The position numbers and the translations under genes are program-made. Below, piece after piece: positions 37,309 to 46,605 of a stretch of DNA of 64,000 nucleotides. Positions within the stretch are counted from its first letter, which is position 1. Each line of letters opens with the position of its first letter. The stretch lies in the NCBI GenBank assembly GCA_965201085.1, contig CBDAVS010000019.1:233327-297326 (forward strand). The letters are read 5' to 3'. The notes under the pieces are model-generated. The model was given only the letters and a program-made list of their open reading frames with translations, did no database searches and was not told the DNA's origin. This stretch comes from JAPOUP01 sp965201085. GTDB taxonomy: Bacteria; Pseudomonadota; Alphaproteobacteria; Rhodobacterales; Rhodobacteraceae.

Positions 37309-37761
37309 GTGTCCGCCAGAAAACCCCGTGTTTTTCCGGTGACAGGGCCGAATCCGGCGGATTCCGGCTTCACGGGACCCTGGCCGGGCCCGTCGGAGCG
37401 CCGCCCGGGGCTTCGACGGGACGGCCGGTGGCGAAACATATGGTGAACATCCGGGCCTCCGCCGGCCCGCGGGCACGCCGGTGCGGGCCCCGCAGCGGCG
37501 GGACCTTCCATGGGCCGGTTCACCGGTGGACGCCCCGGTCAGGCGGCGGCGGGGAGCACGGGGCGCTCCCTCGCCGGCGGCATCAGGCCGGGGCGGTGGA
37601 CGTTCGCAGCCAGCACCGCCAGCGCCACGGCGCCGGCGAAACCCTCCTTTCCGTGGCTCCGCACCCGGTCGAGGCCACGGTGCTCCAGGCTGTTGATCGC
37701 CGACCCGCCGGCGGCGTGGGCGCGCCGCGCCCCGCGGAACGCCTCCCCGCTTTCCCGGACG
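37261..37761 (+). repeat. 501-bp target-site duplication, left copy
   Basis: Lined up by hand, this segment agrees with 39708-40208 wherever I compared them, and the two have the same length. It comprises 48 bp of the methylase gene plus the first 453 bp of the ISNCY-like element. The two copies directly abut the ends of the IS1634-family element. The C at 37762 is ambiguous, so the repeat is 501 or 502 bp. Confidence 0.88.
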
Positions 37762-39707
37762 CTTGAGTTCCTACTTTTTTGGCGTATCCCGACTCTGGAA
37801 ATCCAGCTATACAGGGTTCATTTCGACCCAGTCGGCGAAAACCGAGATGTAGTGCCCCTGATGGCGATTTCATTTGACATGCGCGTCCGGCACGCAATAT
37901 GCTCCAACCATGTTCGTACGAAGGAAAAAACTTGCGGGCGGCCGCACGAAGGTCCAGATCGTCAGGTCCGTACGAAATGGTGACAGGGTTCGGCAGCGCG
38001 TCCTGCGGCATGTCGGCACGGCGACCACCGAGGCCCAGCTCGAGCGGCTCGAGGGCCTCGCACGCCTCATCATCGAGGAAATCAGGCAGAAGGACAGCGG
38101 CCAGCCAGCCCTGTTCCCGCCGAAACGGTTCGCGGACCTGATCGAGAGTTCCAGGCGGGCGGCACGGGATCCCGAGCCTCTGGGGGTCGACCTGGCCGAC
38201 TGCCGCGAGGAGAGCCGGGTCATTGTTGGGGTCCGTGAGGCTTTCGGTTCGGTTTACGGCCAGCTTGGCTGGGACAGTCTGTGCGGGGCCCGTCGCATGA
38301 GCGCCAACCGCATCATCAGGGAACTGGTGCTTGCCCGGATCTCCCAGCCACTCTCGAAACGAGCCACGGTGCGTGAGCTTGACAGCCATGGGGAACTGTC
38401 CCTGAACCTGAACTACGTCTATCGCAGCATGGACCTGATCGACGACGCCCGGATCGAGGCGATCCGCCAGCGGTCGCTGGATGTCGCGAAGACGCTGCTT
38501 CCGGAGCCCCTGACCGCGATCTTCTACGACACGACGAGCCTGTATTTCGAGAGTGAGAGGGACGACGATCTGCGGCTCAAGGGTTTCAGCAGGGACGGAA
38601 AGCCGCACCGGATCCAGGTTCTGTTCGCCCTTCTGGTGACGCCGGAGGGACTTCCGGTCGGCTACGGGCCGTTTCCGGGCAACACCTACGAAGGCAACAC
38701 CCTCGTGACGGCGCTCGAGGGTCTGGAACGGCGTCATGACGGGGCGCGTTTCACGGTGGTGGCTGACGCCGCGATGATCAGCGCGGACAACCAGGCGGCG
38801 CTTCGACGGCGCGGCACGCCCCATATCCTCGGCGCCCGCCTGAAGTCCCGCCCCGCCGCGCAGAAGCGAAAGATCCTTGATCCGGACAGCTACAGCGCAT
38901 GGAGCCGGGACGAGTGCTCGCGGTCGATCGGCCGCTACCTGTGCATCGAGGACGGCGAGTGCAGGCTCGTCGTCACCCACTCATCACGACGGGCCCGCAG
39001 GGACGTCCACGACCGGGAACGCCGGATCGACAGGCTGCGCGCAAGCCTGAATGGAAGCCGGAAGCCGGCCTCGCATGGCAATCGTGGCACCGCCCGGTTC
39101 CTGGATTTCCCCGACGGGCAGGTCCGCCTGAACGAGGAAAAGGTGGCCGAGGCGGCACGCTGGGACGGGCTTCGGGGGATCGTGGCCTGGGGCTGCGGGG
39201 AGACCGACCCGCGCGACCTGGTCATCCAGTACCGCAGGCTGGCGGAAATCGAGGCGTGCTTCCGGACGAACAAACATGACCTCGCCATCCGGCCGGTTTT
39301 CCACTGGAAGGAGCGCCGGGTGCGGGCACACATCGCCATCTGCTACATGGCTTTCTGCTGTCTCCAGCACCTGCGCCAGCGGCTGGCGGTTCAGGGTCAC
39401 CGGATGAGCCCCGACCGCATCCGACGGGCGCTGAACGGCCTGCAGATCAGCATTCTGTACGAAACGAAAGGCCCGAGGAAATTCGGCCTTCCCAGCGCGG
39501 CCTCGGCCGACGCCAGGCAGATCTACCGCACACTGGGGCTGAACTGGAACCGGGCTCCGTTCATCTACACACGAAAGGCGATACGGACGAATTCCTGACG
39601 GCCCCCGAACCGGAAGACAGAGCGCGGACCACCGGAAAGTAGTGCCCTCTTTCAGGAGTGATGTCCATTATATCAATGGGTTGCGTTCAAAAAAGTATGA
39701 ACTCAAG
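37762..39707 (+). mobile_element. IS1634-family insertion sequence, intact
   Basis: A 1,946-bp element with imperfect terminal repeats: left CTTGAGTTCCTACTTTTTTG and right (reverse complement of 39688-39707) CTTGAGTTCATACTTTTTTG. It contains a single full-length transposase gene and is bordered by 501-bp direct repeats. IS1634 of Mycoplasma is known to create unusually long, variable target duplications of several hundred bp, so this arrangement fits one insertion event. Confidence 0.92.
37910..39598 (+). CDS. IS1634-family (IS4-type DDE) transposase
   Basis: The transposase is 562 residues and uninterrupted: N-terminal MFVRRKKLAGGRTKVQIVRS with VLRHVGTATT; first catalytic Asp in LTAIFYDTTSLYFE; second in FTVVADAAMIS; the Glu in the YRRLAEIEACFRTNKHDL box (E-x6-K); and terminal LNGLQISILYETKG. 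ATG at 37910 fits the family start. It is the only transposase in the window that looks fully intact, so the element may be mobile. Confidence 0.93.
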   Translation: MFVRRKKLAGGRTKVQIVRSVRNGDRVRQRVLRHVGTATTEAQLERLEGLARLIIEEIRQKDSGQPALFPPKRFADLIESSRRAARDPEPLGVDLADCREESRVIVGVREAFGSVYGQLGWDSLCGARRMSANRIIRELVLARISQPLSKRATVRELDSHGELSLNLNYVYRSMDLIDDARIEAIRQRSLDVAKTLLPEPLTAIFYDTTSLYFESERDDDLRLKGFSRDGKPHRIQVLFALLVTPEGLPVGYGPFPGNTYEGNTLVTALEGLERRHDGARFTVVADAAMISADNQAALRRRGTPHILGARLKSRPAAQKRKILDPDSYSAWSRDECSRSIGRYLCIEDGECRLVVTHSSRRARRDVHDRERRIDRLRASLNGSRKPASHGNRGTARFLDFPDGQVRLNEEKVAEAARWDGLRGIVAWGCGETDPRDLVIQYRRLAEIEACFRTNKHDLAIRPVFHWKERRVRAHIAICYMAFCCLQHLRQRLAVQGHRMSPDRIRRALNGLQISILYETKGPRKFGLPSAASADARQIYRTLGLNWNRAPFIYTRKAIRTNS

Positions 39708-40208
39708 AAGAGATTCAGGCGCCGACCCGGAGGCGCGAACTCGAAGGTTTCGCTAGTGTCCGCCAGAAAACCCCGTGTTTTTCCGGTGACAGGGCCGAAT
39801 CCGGCGGATTCCGGCTTCACGGGACCCTGGCCGGGCCCGTCGGAGCGCCGCCCGGGGCTTCGACGGGACGGCCGGTGGCGAAACATATGGTGAACATCCG
39901 GGCCTCCGCCGGCCCGCGGGCACGCCGGTGCGGGCCCCGCAGCGGCGGGACCTTCCATGGGCCGGTTCACCGGTGGACGCCCCGGTCAGGCGGCGGCGGG
40001 GAGCACGGGGCGCTCCCTCGCCGGCGGCATCAGGCCGGGGCGGTGGACGTTCGCAGCCAGCACCGCCAGCGCCACGGCGCCGGCGAAACCCTCCTTTCCG
40101 TGGCTCCGCACCCGGTCGAGGCCACGGTGCTCCAGGCTGTTGATCGCCGACCCGCCGGCGGCGTGGGCGCGCCGCGCCCCGCGGAACGCCTCCCCGCTTT
40201 CCCGGACG
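39708..40208 (+). repeat. 501-bp target-site duplication, right copy
   Basis: Second copy of 37261-37761; see the left copy. It repeats the 48-bp methylase segment and restarts the ISNCY-like element at GTGTCC (39756), which then continues to 41539. Confidence 0.88.
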
Positions 40209-41455
40209 CGGTCCGCCTTCGACAGCCTGCCTTTCCGCGGCATGGCGTCGGCTCCAGCATCCCGGCAGGCCCCAGCCGGTCCGGGGGCTGTGCGGACCCC
40301 TGTCGAAGCTCACCACCGACAGGGCGGGGAACCGGGCCCGCGCCTCCCCGCCCATGGGGACCGCCACGTCCACGTCGCTCCCCTCCCACATGACGGAACG
40401 GTGCGGGATGAACCGGTGACGGTCCTCAGGGACGCGGACCGGAACGCCGGGCTCCACCGGGACCCCGGCCTTTCCCTTCGATATCCAGCGGGTGTGGGGC
40501 CCGGATATCGGGTGCACCTTCCCGCGGTGCGGGATCGTCCCTCCCTTCAGGATCCGCCGTCCGGTCAGGTCCGCCCGGGGCCTGACATGGCCGATAAAGC
40601 CCCGGATACTGTCCGATGGGCCCGGGATACCCAACCTGCCGTCGATCTCCGCGCGGCTGGCCTCCGCCCTGTCCGCCAGCTTCAGCGCCAGCCGGAGCAG
40701 CGCCTCCACGTCCCCCGGGCGCGGGTTGGCGAGCCGTGACGTGGCCACCCGGAGGTAGCCTTTCCGGAGCTTTCCGCAAAGGTATTCCTTCCGCCGCCAG
40801 CCGCGTGGCCCAGGCCCCCCGCAGGCCCGGGACACGTCCCGGACCATGCACCGCGCCGCGTCCATCGGCAGGCTGCGGTCGGTCGGATGATGCACGTCGG
40901 TCCCGGCCACGAAGGAATGACGGCGGCCGCGCAACGCGGCGCCAGGCTTTTTTTCCGGCCACCCTGTGGCCCCTCTCCACGACCGTCCTTCCGACCTCGG
41001 CGGGAAGCTCCGGCGAGGGGAGCGACACGCTGTCAACCAGCCGCCGGTATTCGTATCCGTATCCGTCCCATGATCCGTGGCCCGGCCTTCGGCCTTCGCC
41101 GGATCGTCCGGTGCCCGTTCGCCGGTTCCCGAAGCCGGTCGAAATCGCACCCGGGACCCTGCCTGACCACGCCGGGCATCGGGATGGTCAACGGTTCCAT
41201 CCCCGGCCCGCCGACCCGGCGGCCCTTTCCGGGAAGCACCAGCCGACCCGGAAGCCCGGACAGCCGCTTTCGGGTCCCTTCGTCGCCGCAGGGGTCCTGG
41301 AGGCCGATCAGGATCGCCGGGATGTCGTCCCTCGACCTGACGTTCGGCCTGATCCTCGTGATGTCGGGGGCGCCGGGCCGCCGCTGGGTGTCGTGGACCC
41401 AGCGCATGGGGGCCTCCTGAAGGGGAGGACTGGCGGATTCCGCGGCATACCCTGA
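39756..41455 (-). pseudogene. ISNCY-like transposase, degenerate (copy 1)
   Basis: In several minus-strand frames one finds FVAGTDVHHPTDRSLPMDAA and ARCMVRDVSRACGG, matching the H-x-PTDS-S-L-D core of ISNCY-type transposases. Also present are RKEYLCGKLRKGYLRVATSR, SDSIRGFIGHVR, KGGTIPHRGKVHPISGPHTR and VMWEGSDVDVAVPMGGEAR. Multiple frameshifts are present. Long plus-strand frames through the element are antisense artefacts of its GC-rich codons. Confidence 0.7.
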
Positions 41456-41539
41456 CTGCCATATCCGGTGATTCCCCGCAGGGCGGATTCCGTCATTTAC
41501 CACGAAAAACCCGTCACTTGGGGGTTTTCTGGTGGACAC

Positions 41540-41878
41540 GAAATACCTGACCGCTCTACTGAATGCGCCCGGGCTTGAGAGAGCGTTCAAGGAGTCGCGG
41601 ACAGGCGGCAGTGATTTCCACCAGAATCCGTGGCGGTTGGTTCCCGTTCCCCGGTTCGACCGGCAGATCAAGGCGCACCGCTAACTGGCCAGACTTTGCG
41701 TAGAAGCTGAAAAATCGCGGAGCTGACCATCACTGAAATCACCAGCGAAGGCGGTAATCGACTTGGTCAGGTCGGCGGGTCCACCCGCATCCGCGGGGCG
41801 CTGTCTGAGGCATATATCGCGGCGCGGCTCAACCACACCGCCGCGAATATCCTCACCGACCATGTGGAGGTCGCATAA
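41540..41878 (+). pseudogene. C-terminal remnant of the adenine methylase gene
   Basis: Directly after the IS end the plus strand reads KYLTALLNAPGLERAFKESR, then FHQNPWRLVPVPRFDRQIKAHR before a stop. This is the tail pattern of type IIG/N6 methylases (a 'FLxALLNS...PIPxFD...H' layout). LARLCVEAEKS follows in the same frame after the stop, and TEITSEGGNRLGQVGGSTRI and HTAANILTDHVEVA in shifted frames. Several hundred residues between ELEGF (37308) and this point are missing. Confidence 0.65.
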
Positions 41879-41944
41879 AAACCGGTAGTGGATTCCGTTC
41901 GCACCGTCAATCCACAGCCGGGTGGAGTTACCGCAAACACGTCT

Positions 41945-42649
41945 TCACGAAAAGGCCGCGTCCAAAGCGATCAGCACCATGTCACCGAAGGATCTTTCGC
42001 GGTCTTCGCTGCTGAGTTCCTCACGACTCTGCAGATGATCCGAGACCGTCAGCACCGACAGCGCACGACCACCATGCCGGGCCGCGAGGGCGTAAAGTTC
42101 AGCGGTTTCCATTTCGACCGCGAGAATTCCATGACGAACCATCTGCTCGATGATGTCGTCCCGCTCGTCATAAAAGGTGTCGGAGGAATATATTCCGCCG
42201 ATATGCGTGCGGATCTCCCGCCTTTCCGCTGAATACGCCGCCGCCCGAAGCAAGCCCCAGTCAGCGCAGGGCGCGAAATTCAGGCCCCTAAAAATCGTGG
42301 AGGAGGGAGTGGACACGGACGAAGCCGTCATCGCCAGAACAACGTCCCGAAGACTTACGTGGGGCTGCATCGCCCCGGTGGAGCCGATGCGAATCACGGT
42401 TCTCGTACCGTAGTCGCGCATCAGTTCATTGACGTAAATGCTCAGGCTGGGCATGCCCATTCCCGAACCATGCATGGTGACGCGATGCCCGTTCCATGTA
42501 CCGGTGTACCCAAGCATTCCTCTGACATTATTTATCTTTTTAGGGGATTCCAGAAAGGTCTCCGCAGCCCATTTCGCCCTATACGGGTCTCCGGGCAAAA
42601 GCACGGTCTCGGCAATGTCGCCTTTGCCGGCTCCCACATGAATCGTCAT
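41945..42649 (-). CDS. deoD: Purine nucleoside phosphorylase DeoD-type
   Basis: A 234-residue hexameric-type PNP: TVLLPGDPYRAKWAAE, HGSGMGMPSLSIYVNELM, VIRIGSTGAMQ, LAVEMETAELYALAA and VLTVSDHL with the catalytic Asp. It phosphorolyses purine (deoxy)ribonucleosides for salvage. It lies 14 bp downstream of a small ORF coupled to ecm, suggesting co-transcription with ethylmalonyl-CoA mutase. Confidence 0.94.
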   Translation of the reverse strand: MTIHVGAGKGDIAETVLLPGDPYRAKWAAETFLESPKKINNVRGMLGYTGTWNGHRVTMHGSGMGMPSLSIYVNELMRDYGTRTVIRIGSTGAMQPHVSLRDVVLAMTASSVSTPSSTIFRGLNFAPCADWGLLRAAAYSAERREIRTHIGGIYSSDTFYDERDDIIEQMVRHGILAVEMETAELYALAARHGGRALSVLTVSDHLQSREELSSEDRERSFGDMVLIALDAAFS

Positions 42650-42663
42650 CGGGTATGTTCTCC

Positions 42664-42873
42664 CTAAGTGGCGGCCACCACAGTCGCCAACTGCGCTGGC
42701 GACCTGGGTCCAATCACGCTCCAGACCGCAATTTCATCGCCCACCATTGCACGCCAATGTCCGATCCGTAAATCCAACTGGACCGACGCGCCCGAAATCG
42801 CCTTCTCAAGCGACGGCCTTCCCTTGGCACTCTTCCAGGTCGCGGCATCGAGCGAAGCCGTTACGGCCGTCAC
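42664..42873 (-). CDS. Small conserved-looking ORF (69 aa) between ecm and deoD
   Basis: Its GTG start overlaps the ecm stop by four bases (GTGA), and its stop lies 14 bp before the deoD ATG. The sequence (SLEKAISGASVQLDLRIGHW, RAMVGDEIAVWSVIG) looks like a genuine soluble protein with a beta-rich core rather than a random frame. I do not recognise a family. Translational coupling suggests expression with ecm. Confidence 0.55.
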   Translation of the reverse strand: MTAVTASLDAATWKSAKGRPSLEKAISGASVQLDLRIGHWRAMVGDEIAVWSVIGPRSPAQLATVVAAT

Positions 42874-44837
42874 GCGGCGATCATTGACTGAGGCTCCGCC
42901 AGATCCACGATATCAAACATGATGCGGGTGAGATCGAAATCCTTGGGCGTGTAGACCTTGGCAACGCCGAGCTCGAGGAGGCGACGGGCATCTTCAGGTG
43001 GAACGATCCCACCGACAATCACAGGAATATCATCGAGGTCCGCCGCCCGCAGACGCTCCATAAGTTCTTCCATCAGATGGATATGGCTTCCTGACAGGAT
43101 GGAGAGACCAAGAACGTGAGGCGGTTTCGACAGACAGGCGGACACAATCTCGCCCGGGGTCATGCGGATGCCCTCGTAATCGATCTCGATACCACAGTCA
43201 CGGGCGCGGGTCGCGACCTGCTCGGCACCATTTGAATGGCCATCGAGTCCGGGCTTGCCGACAAGAAGCCTGAGGCGGCGACCGAGACGGCGCGAGACCG
43301 TATCGACGGCGGTGCGTATCTCGTCCAGATGTTCGGTACGGTTTGACGGACTCGCCGAAACTCCGGTCGGTGCGCGATACTCCCCGAAGGCCGCGCGTAT
43401 GACATCTCCCCACTCTCCGGTCGTCACGCCAACCTTGGCTGCGGCGATACTCGGGGGCATAAGATTGGCGCCGCTCACCGCTGCGCTTCGCAATGCATTC
43501 ATGGCTTGTCGCACTGCGGTTTCATCCCGAGAGCTACGCCATGCTTCGAGTCGCGAGATCTGGTCCAGTTCCGCCTTTGGGTCGGTTATGATTATCGCAT
43601 CCGGACCAGCGGGAAGAGGCGATGGTTCGCCGCCGGTGAATCGGTTGACTCCAACCACCGTCGTTTCTCCCGCCTCGATCTTTGCGATGCGATTCGAGTT
43701 GGATTCAACAAGCTGATGCTTCATGTAACCGATCGCATCGATCGCGCCGCCCATCGCGTCGATCTGCGCAAGCTCATGGCGCGCACCGTCCTTGAGAGCC
43801 TCAACCCTATCGGCAACCACCGGATTGCCGTCAAAGAGGTCACCGTATTCAAGAAGGTCCGTTTCACAGGCCAGGATCTGTTGCATCCGGAGCGACCATT
43901 GCTGATCCCAGGGTCTGGGCAGGCCAAGGGCTTCGTTCCAGGCCGGAAGCTGAACCGCACGGGCACGCGCACTCCTCGAAAGCGTCACCGCGAGCATCTC
44001 GAGGAGGATCCGGTAAACGTTGTTTTCCGGCTGTTGCTCGGTGAGACCCAGCGAATTTACCTGAACGCCATACCGGAACCGTCGCAGCTTGGGATTTTCT
44101 ATTTCGTAACGATCAACGGCGATCTCGTCCCAAAGCTCGGCGAATGCGCGCATTTTGCACATTTCGGTCACGAAGCGGATGCCCGCGTTGACGAAAAAGG
44201 AGATGCGGCCAACCATTTCGGGAAAACTATCAGATGCGACCTTCCCCCTGAGGTCATCGAGCACGGTCGTCGCGGTGGCAAGAGCGAAAGCGAGTTCCTG
44301 TTCAGGCGTCGCCCCCGCTTCCTGAAGGTGATAGCTGCAGACATTCATTGGATTCCAGTGGGGGAGATGCTCGCACGTATACGCAACAATATCCGTGACC
44401 ATGCGGAGGCTGGGCCGCGGCGGACAGACATAGGTTCCCCGGGAAAGGTATTCCTTGATGATATCGTTCTGGACCGTACCCTTTAACGCCCGTACATCCG
44501 CGCCCTGTTCCTCGGCAACCGCGATATAGAGCGCGAGAAGCCATGGAGCGGTCGCGTTTATCGTCATCGACGTATTCGCCTGTTCAAGCGGTATTCGATC
44601 GAAGAGACTGCGCATATCGCCGAGATGCGATATCGGAACGCCTACCTTGCCGACTTCACCCCTCGCGAGTTCGTGGTCACTGTCATACCCGGTCTGGGTT
44701 GGCAGGTCGAAAGCCACGGACAGGCCGGTTTGACCATTCGCCAGGTTGGTGCGGAAAAGTTCGTTCGAGGCCGCGGCGGTGGAGTGGCCCGCATATGTGC
44801 GAAAGAGCCATGGGCGGTCACGGTGAATCTCGGTCAT
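42870..44837 (-). CDS. ecm: Ethylmalonyl-CoA mutase (MeaA-type, B12-dependent)
   Basis: A full-length 655-residue mutase: RPWLFRTYAGHSTAAASNEL, AFDLPTQTGYDSDH, MTINATAPWLLALYI and GTVQNDIIKEYLSRGTY in the substrate barrel, and the C-terminal B12-binding domain with LLVGKPGLDGHSNGAEQVA (D-x-H-x-x-G) and VGGIVPPEDA. It interconverts (2R)-ethylmalonyl-CoA and (2S)-methylsuccinyl-CoA. The length and the convention of facing ccr match Rhodobacter Ecm rather than methylmalonyl-CoA mutase. Confidence 0.93.
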   Translation of the reverse strand: MTEIHRDRPWLFRTYAGHSTAAASNELFRTNLANGQTGLSVAFDLPTQTGYDSDHELARGEVGKVGVPISHLGDMRSLFDRIPLEQANTSMTINATAPWLLALYIAVAEEQGADVRALKGTVQNDIIKEYLSRGTYVCPPRPSLRMVTDIVAYTCEHLPHWNPMNVCSYHLQEAGATPEQELAFALATATTVLDDLRGKVASDSFPEMVGRISFFVNAGIRFVTEMCKMRAFAELWDEIAVDRYEIENPKLRRFRYGVQVNSLGLTEQQPENNVYRILLEMLAVTLSRSARARAVQLPAWNEALGLPRPWDQQWSLRMQQILACETDLLEYGDLFDGNPVVADRVEALKDGARHELAQIDAMGGAIDAIGYMKHQLVESNSNRIAKIEAGETTVVGVNRFTGGEPSPLPAGPDAIIITDPKAELDQISRLEAWRSSRDETAVRQAMNALRSAAVSGANLMPPSIAAAKVGVTTGEWGDVIRAAFGEYRAPTGVSASPSNRTEHLDEIRTAVDTVSRRLGRRLRLLVGKPGLDGHSNGAEQVATRARDCGIEIDYEGIRMTPGEIVSACLSKPPHVLGLSILSGSHIHLMEELMERLRAADLDDIPVIVGGIVPPEDARRLLELGVAKVYTPKDFDLTRIMFDIVDLAEPQSMIAA

Positions 44838-45269
44838 ATGTTGCCTCGGACTTTCGGTTCGGTAATTAAATTACATGTAATGATTGATAAATGGAATTTT
44901 ATGGCGCTGTCAATATGCTGCGATGCAGAATTGGATTATTACAGGCTCGAAGCTGTGGAATCATCCAAAAGACCAATTGAACGGCCGGGTATTCTTTAGA
45001 GAGCGTCGGGAGAGGCGGAAAGCATCGGATGAAGGAACGGGGACGGCAGCCGTCCGAGATCCTCATATGGCAACGTCCGGCAATGTTCCGATGAATCGAT
45101 CAACCAAACCACGGACACCGGCGCCCAAGCCTCTGGACTCCCAAGGGCTGGCGGGCTGTGTCACTGTCACTGCACAACGGGCGGATTATAAGGCGACGTG
45201 GCAGGTATCCCTACCCGGACAGACAGCGCTGCCAAGTGTTGGATCAAGCATCTGGCCCGACCGAACACC
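44838..45269. other. ecm upstream region, no gene
   Basis: The first 100 bp are AT-rich (TAATTAAATTACATGTAATG near 44863-44882) and probably hold the ecm promoter. The rest, up to the IS30 remnant, has no gene. Confidence 0.5.
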
Positions 45270-45986
45270 GGCGAACTCCTTGCCGTTGTCCGCCGTGATC
45301 GTGTGGACCCTGGCGCCGAGCCCCTTGAGAAGGTCGGTCATCGCCTCGCCGACCGCCTCCGCCTTCTTTCCGTCAACCCGTTGGAGAAGCGTGAATTTCG
45401 AGCATCTGTCCACAAGCGACACCACCGCACCGCTGTGTCCCCCGCCGATCACCGTGTCCGCTTCCCAGTCGCCGATTCTCGCCTTCGCCCCGACCTCTTT
45501 CGGGCGCTCCGAGATGTCCCTCCGGCCCGGGATGTGACCCCGGCCCGCGTGGCGGCCACCCTGCCGGTTCGGTTTCTTTCCCCGCCGCCGCAGGTGCCCG
45601 AAAAGCGTTCCTCCGTCCCTGCGGTCCGCGCGTACGAGGTCGTATATCCGCTGACGGCCGACCATGCCGGGGTCCTCCAGCCGGAGACGCCCCGAGACCT
45701 GTTCCGGGCTCCAGCCCTCCTCCAGCTTCGCCACGACCTTCGCCCAGCGCTCCTCCGTCAGCTTCCTCGGGACCGAAGAGGCCTCGCTCCGGCGCCCGGT
45801 GGCCTTCCTCCACGCCTGTCCCTGCCGGTATCCCCGCCCGCCGCCGTTGCGTCGGATCTCCCGCGATATGGTGGCCGGATGGCGGCCCAGCTGCCTGGCG
45901 ATGGCCCCGTTCGAAAGCCCGCTTTTCCTCAGCGCGTATATCTGGCATCTTTCGTCGAAGGTCAGATGACGGTAGCCCTCGGGCAT
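45186..45986 (-). pseudogene. IS30-family transposase, 3'-truncated copy
   Basis: From MPEGYRHLTFDERCQIYALR the sequence matches the complete copy at 60630-61595 almost residue for residue to HTITADNGKEFAG, then runs into unrelated sequence (VRSGQMLDPTLG) and stops. The helix-turn-helix (SNGAIARQLGRHPATISREI) and the first two catalytic Asp are present; the last third is missing. Confidence 0.9.
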
Positions 45987-46106
45987 GACACTCTCCTCGG
46001 CTCGTTCACCGGGACTGTCGCCGTTATCTGGCCGATTCGCAAGATGCTGCACCCGAAACGCGGCTTCCCACCATCAACGGTGTTGCACTTCAGAGCGGAA
46101 CGGGGG
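45270..46106 (-). mobile_element. IS30-family element, truncated copy 1
   Basis: Homology to the complete element runs from about 45270 to the terminal repeat at 46076-46106 (GTTGCACTTCAGAGCGGAAC then GGGGG). The other end is lost. It lies in the divergent ecm-ccr promoter region, separating genes that adjoin each other in relatives. Confidence 0.85.
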
Positions 46107-46605
46107 TCATAAATTAATAAAATATATGTTTTTATTTCTTTGGATGACTTTAACCGCTTTGGGTCGTCATGTACCCCGGCTCTCTCTCCGCTGATCTCGT
46201 AAGCGGGGTCCACGGATTCACGTTTCCTGGATTCGCTCACTAAAACGACGGGAGCCCGTCTGAACGCCGGCTGGCGGATGGAAAGGCCCGAAGAATGCCC
46301 TCTGCCAATCATGCGATGTGGCGATAATCCATCGCGAAATCGAGCCGCTGGCCCAGATGGCGGCGAGACGCGCGAGGATGCTCCCCCATCCCATGAGCAC
46401 GAAGATTGGTGCGGTGACGGACCTTGGGAGCACTGGATGCTGCAATGCAGCAGAAATTATCCCAGACTTGGAACCTATGCGATATAAAATTTCAAATTCC
46501 GCGTCTGATCGGTTGCAATGTTACCCATATATCCTTAATTCGCCTCCAAAGCTCCGATTCTCTTCTGCGGCGCGGTAGCGGAAATGGACGAAGGAGGTAA
46601 TGGCC
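46107..46605. other. ccr upstream region
   Basis: 499 bp without a recognised gene; the left part is AT-rich beside the IS30 end. An AAGGAGG ribosome-binding site ends at 46597, eight bases before the chosen ccr ATG. Confidence 0.5.

Larger units (their letters stand above)
37309..41539 (-). mobile_element. ISNCY-like element copy 1, interrupted by an IS1634-family element
   Basis: The outer ends are GTGTCCGCCAGAAAACC (37309) and the mirrored GGTTTTCTGGTGGACAC ending at 41539. Removing the inner IS1634 element and its duplication leaves about 1.78 kb, similar to copy C (1,735 bp). The transposase lies on the minus strand and is highly frameshifted. The flanks carry no short target duplication, and the methylase residues expected between the flanks are missing, implying a deletion with or after insertion. 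Confidence 0.8.

Noticed and set aside
37762..39707. Composite transposon interpretation of the long direct repeats
   Set aside because: The repeats contain pre-existing target sequence (methylase plus ISNCY-like end), not IS copies; a long target duplication explains them with one event.
39753..41462. 569-codon minus-strand frame through ISNCY-like copy 1
   Set aside because: Most of it is out of frame with the recognisable transposase pieces; long GC-rich frames stay open by composition.
42870..44837. Methylmalonyl-CoA mutase
   Set aside because: Length, single-chain layout and linkage to ccr fit ethylmalonyl-CoA mutase better.
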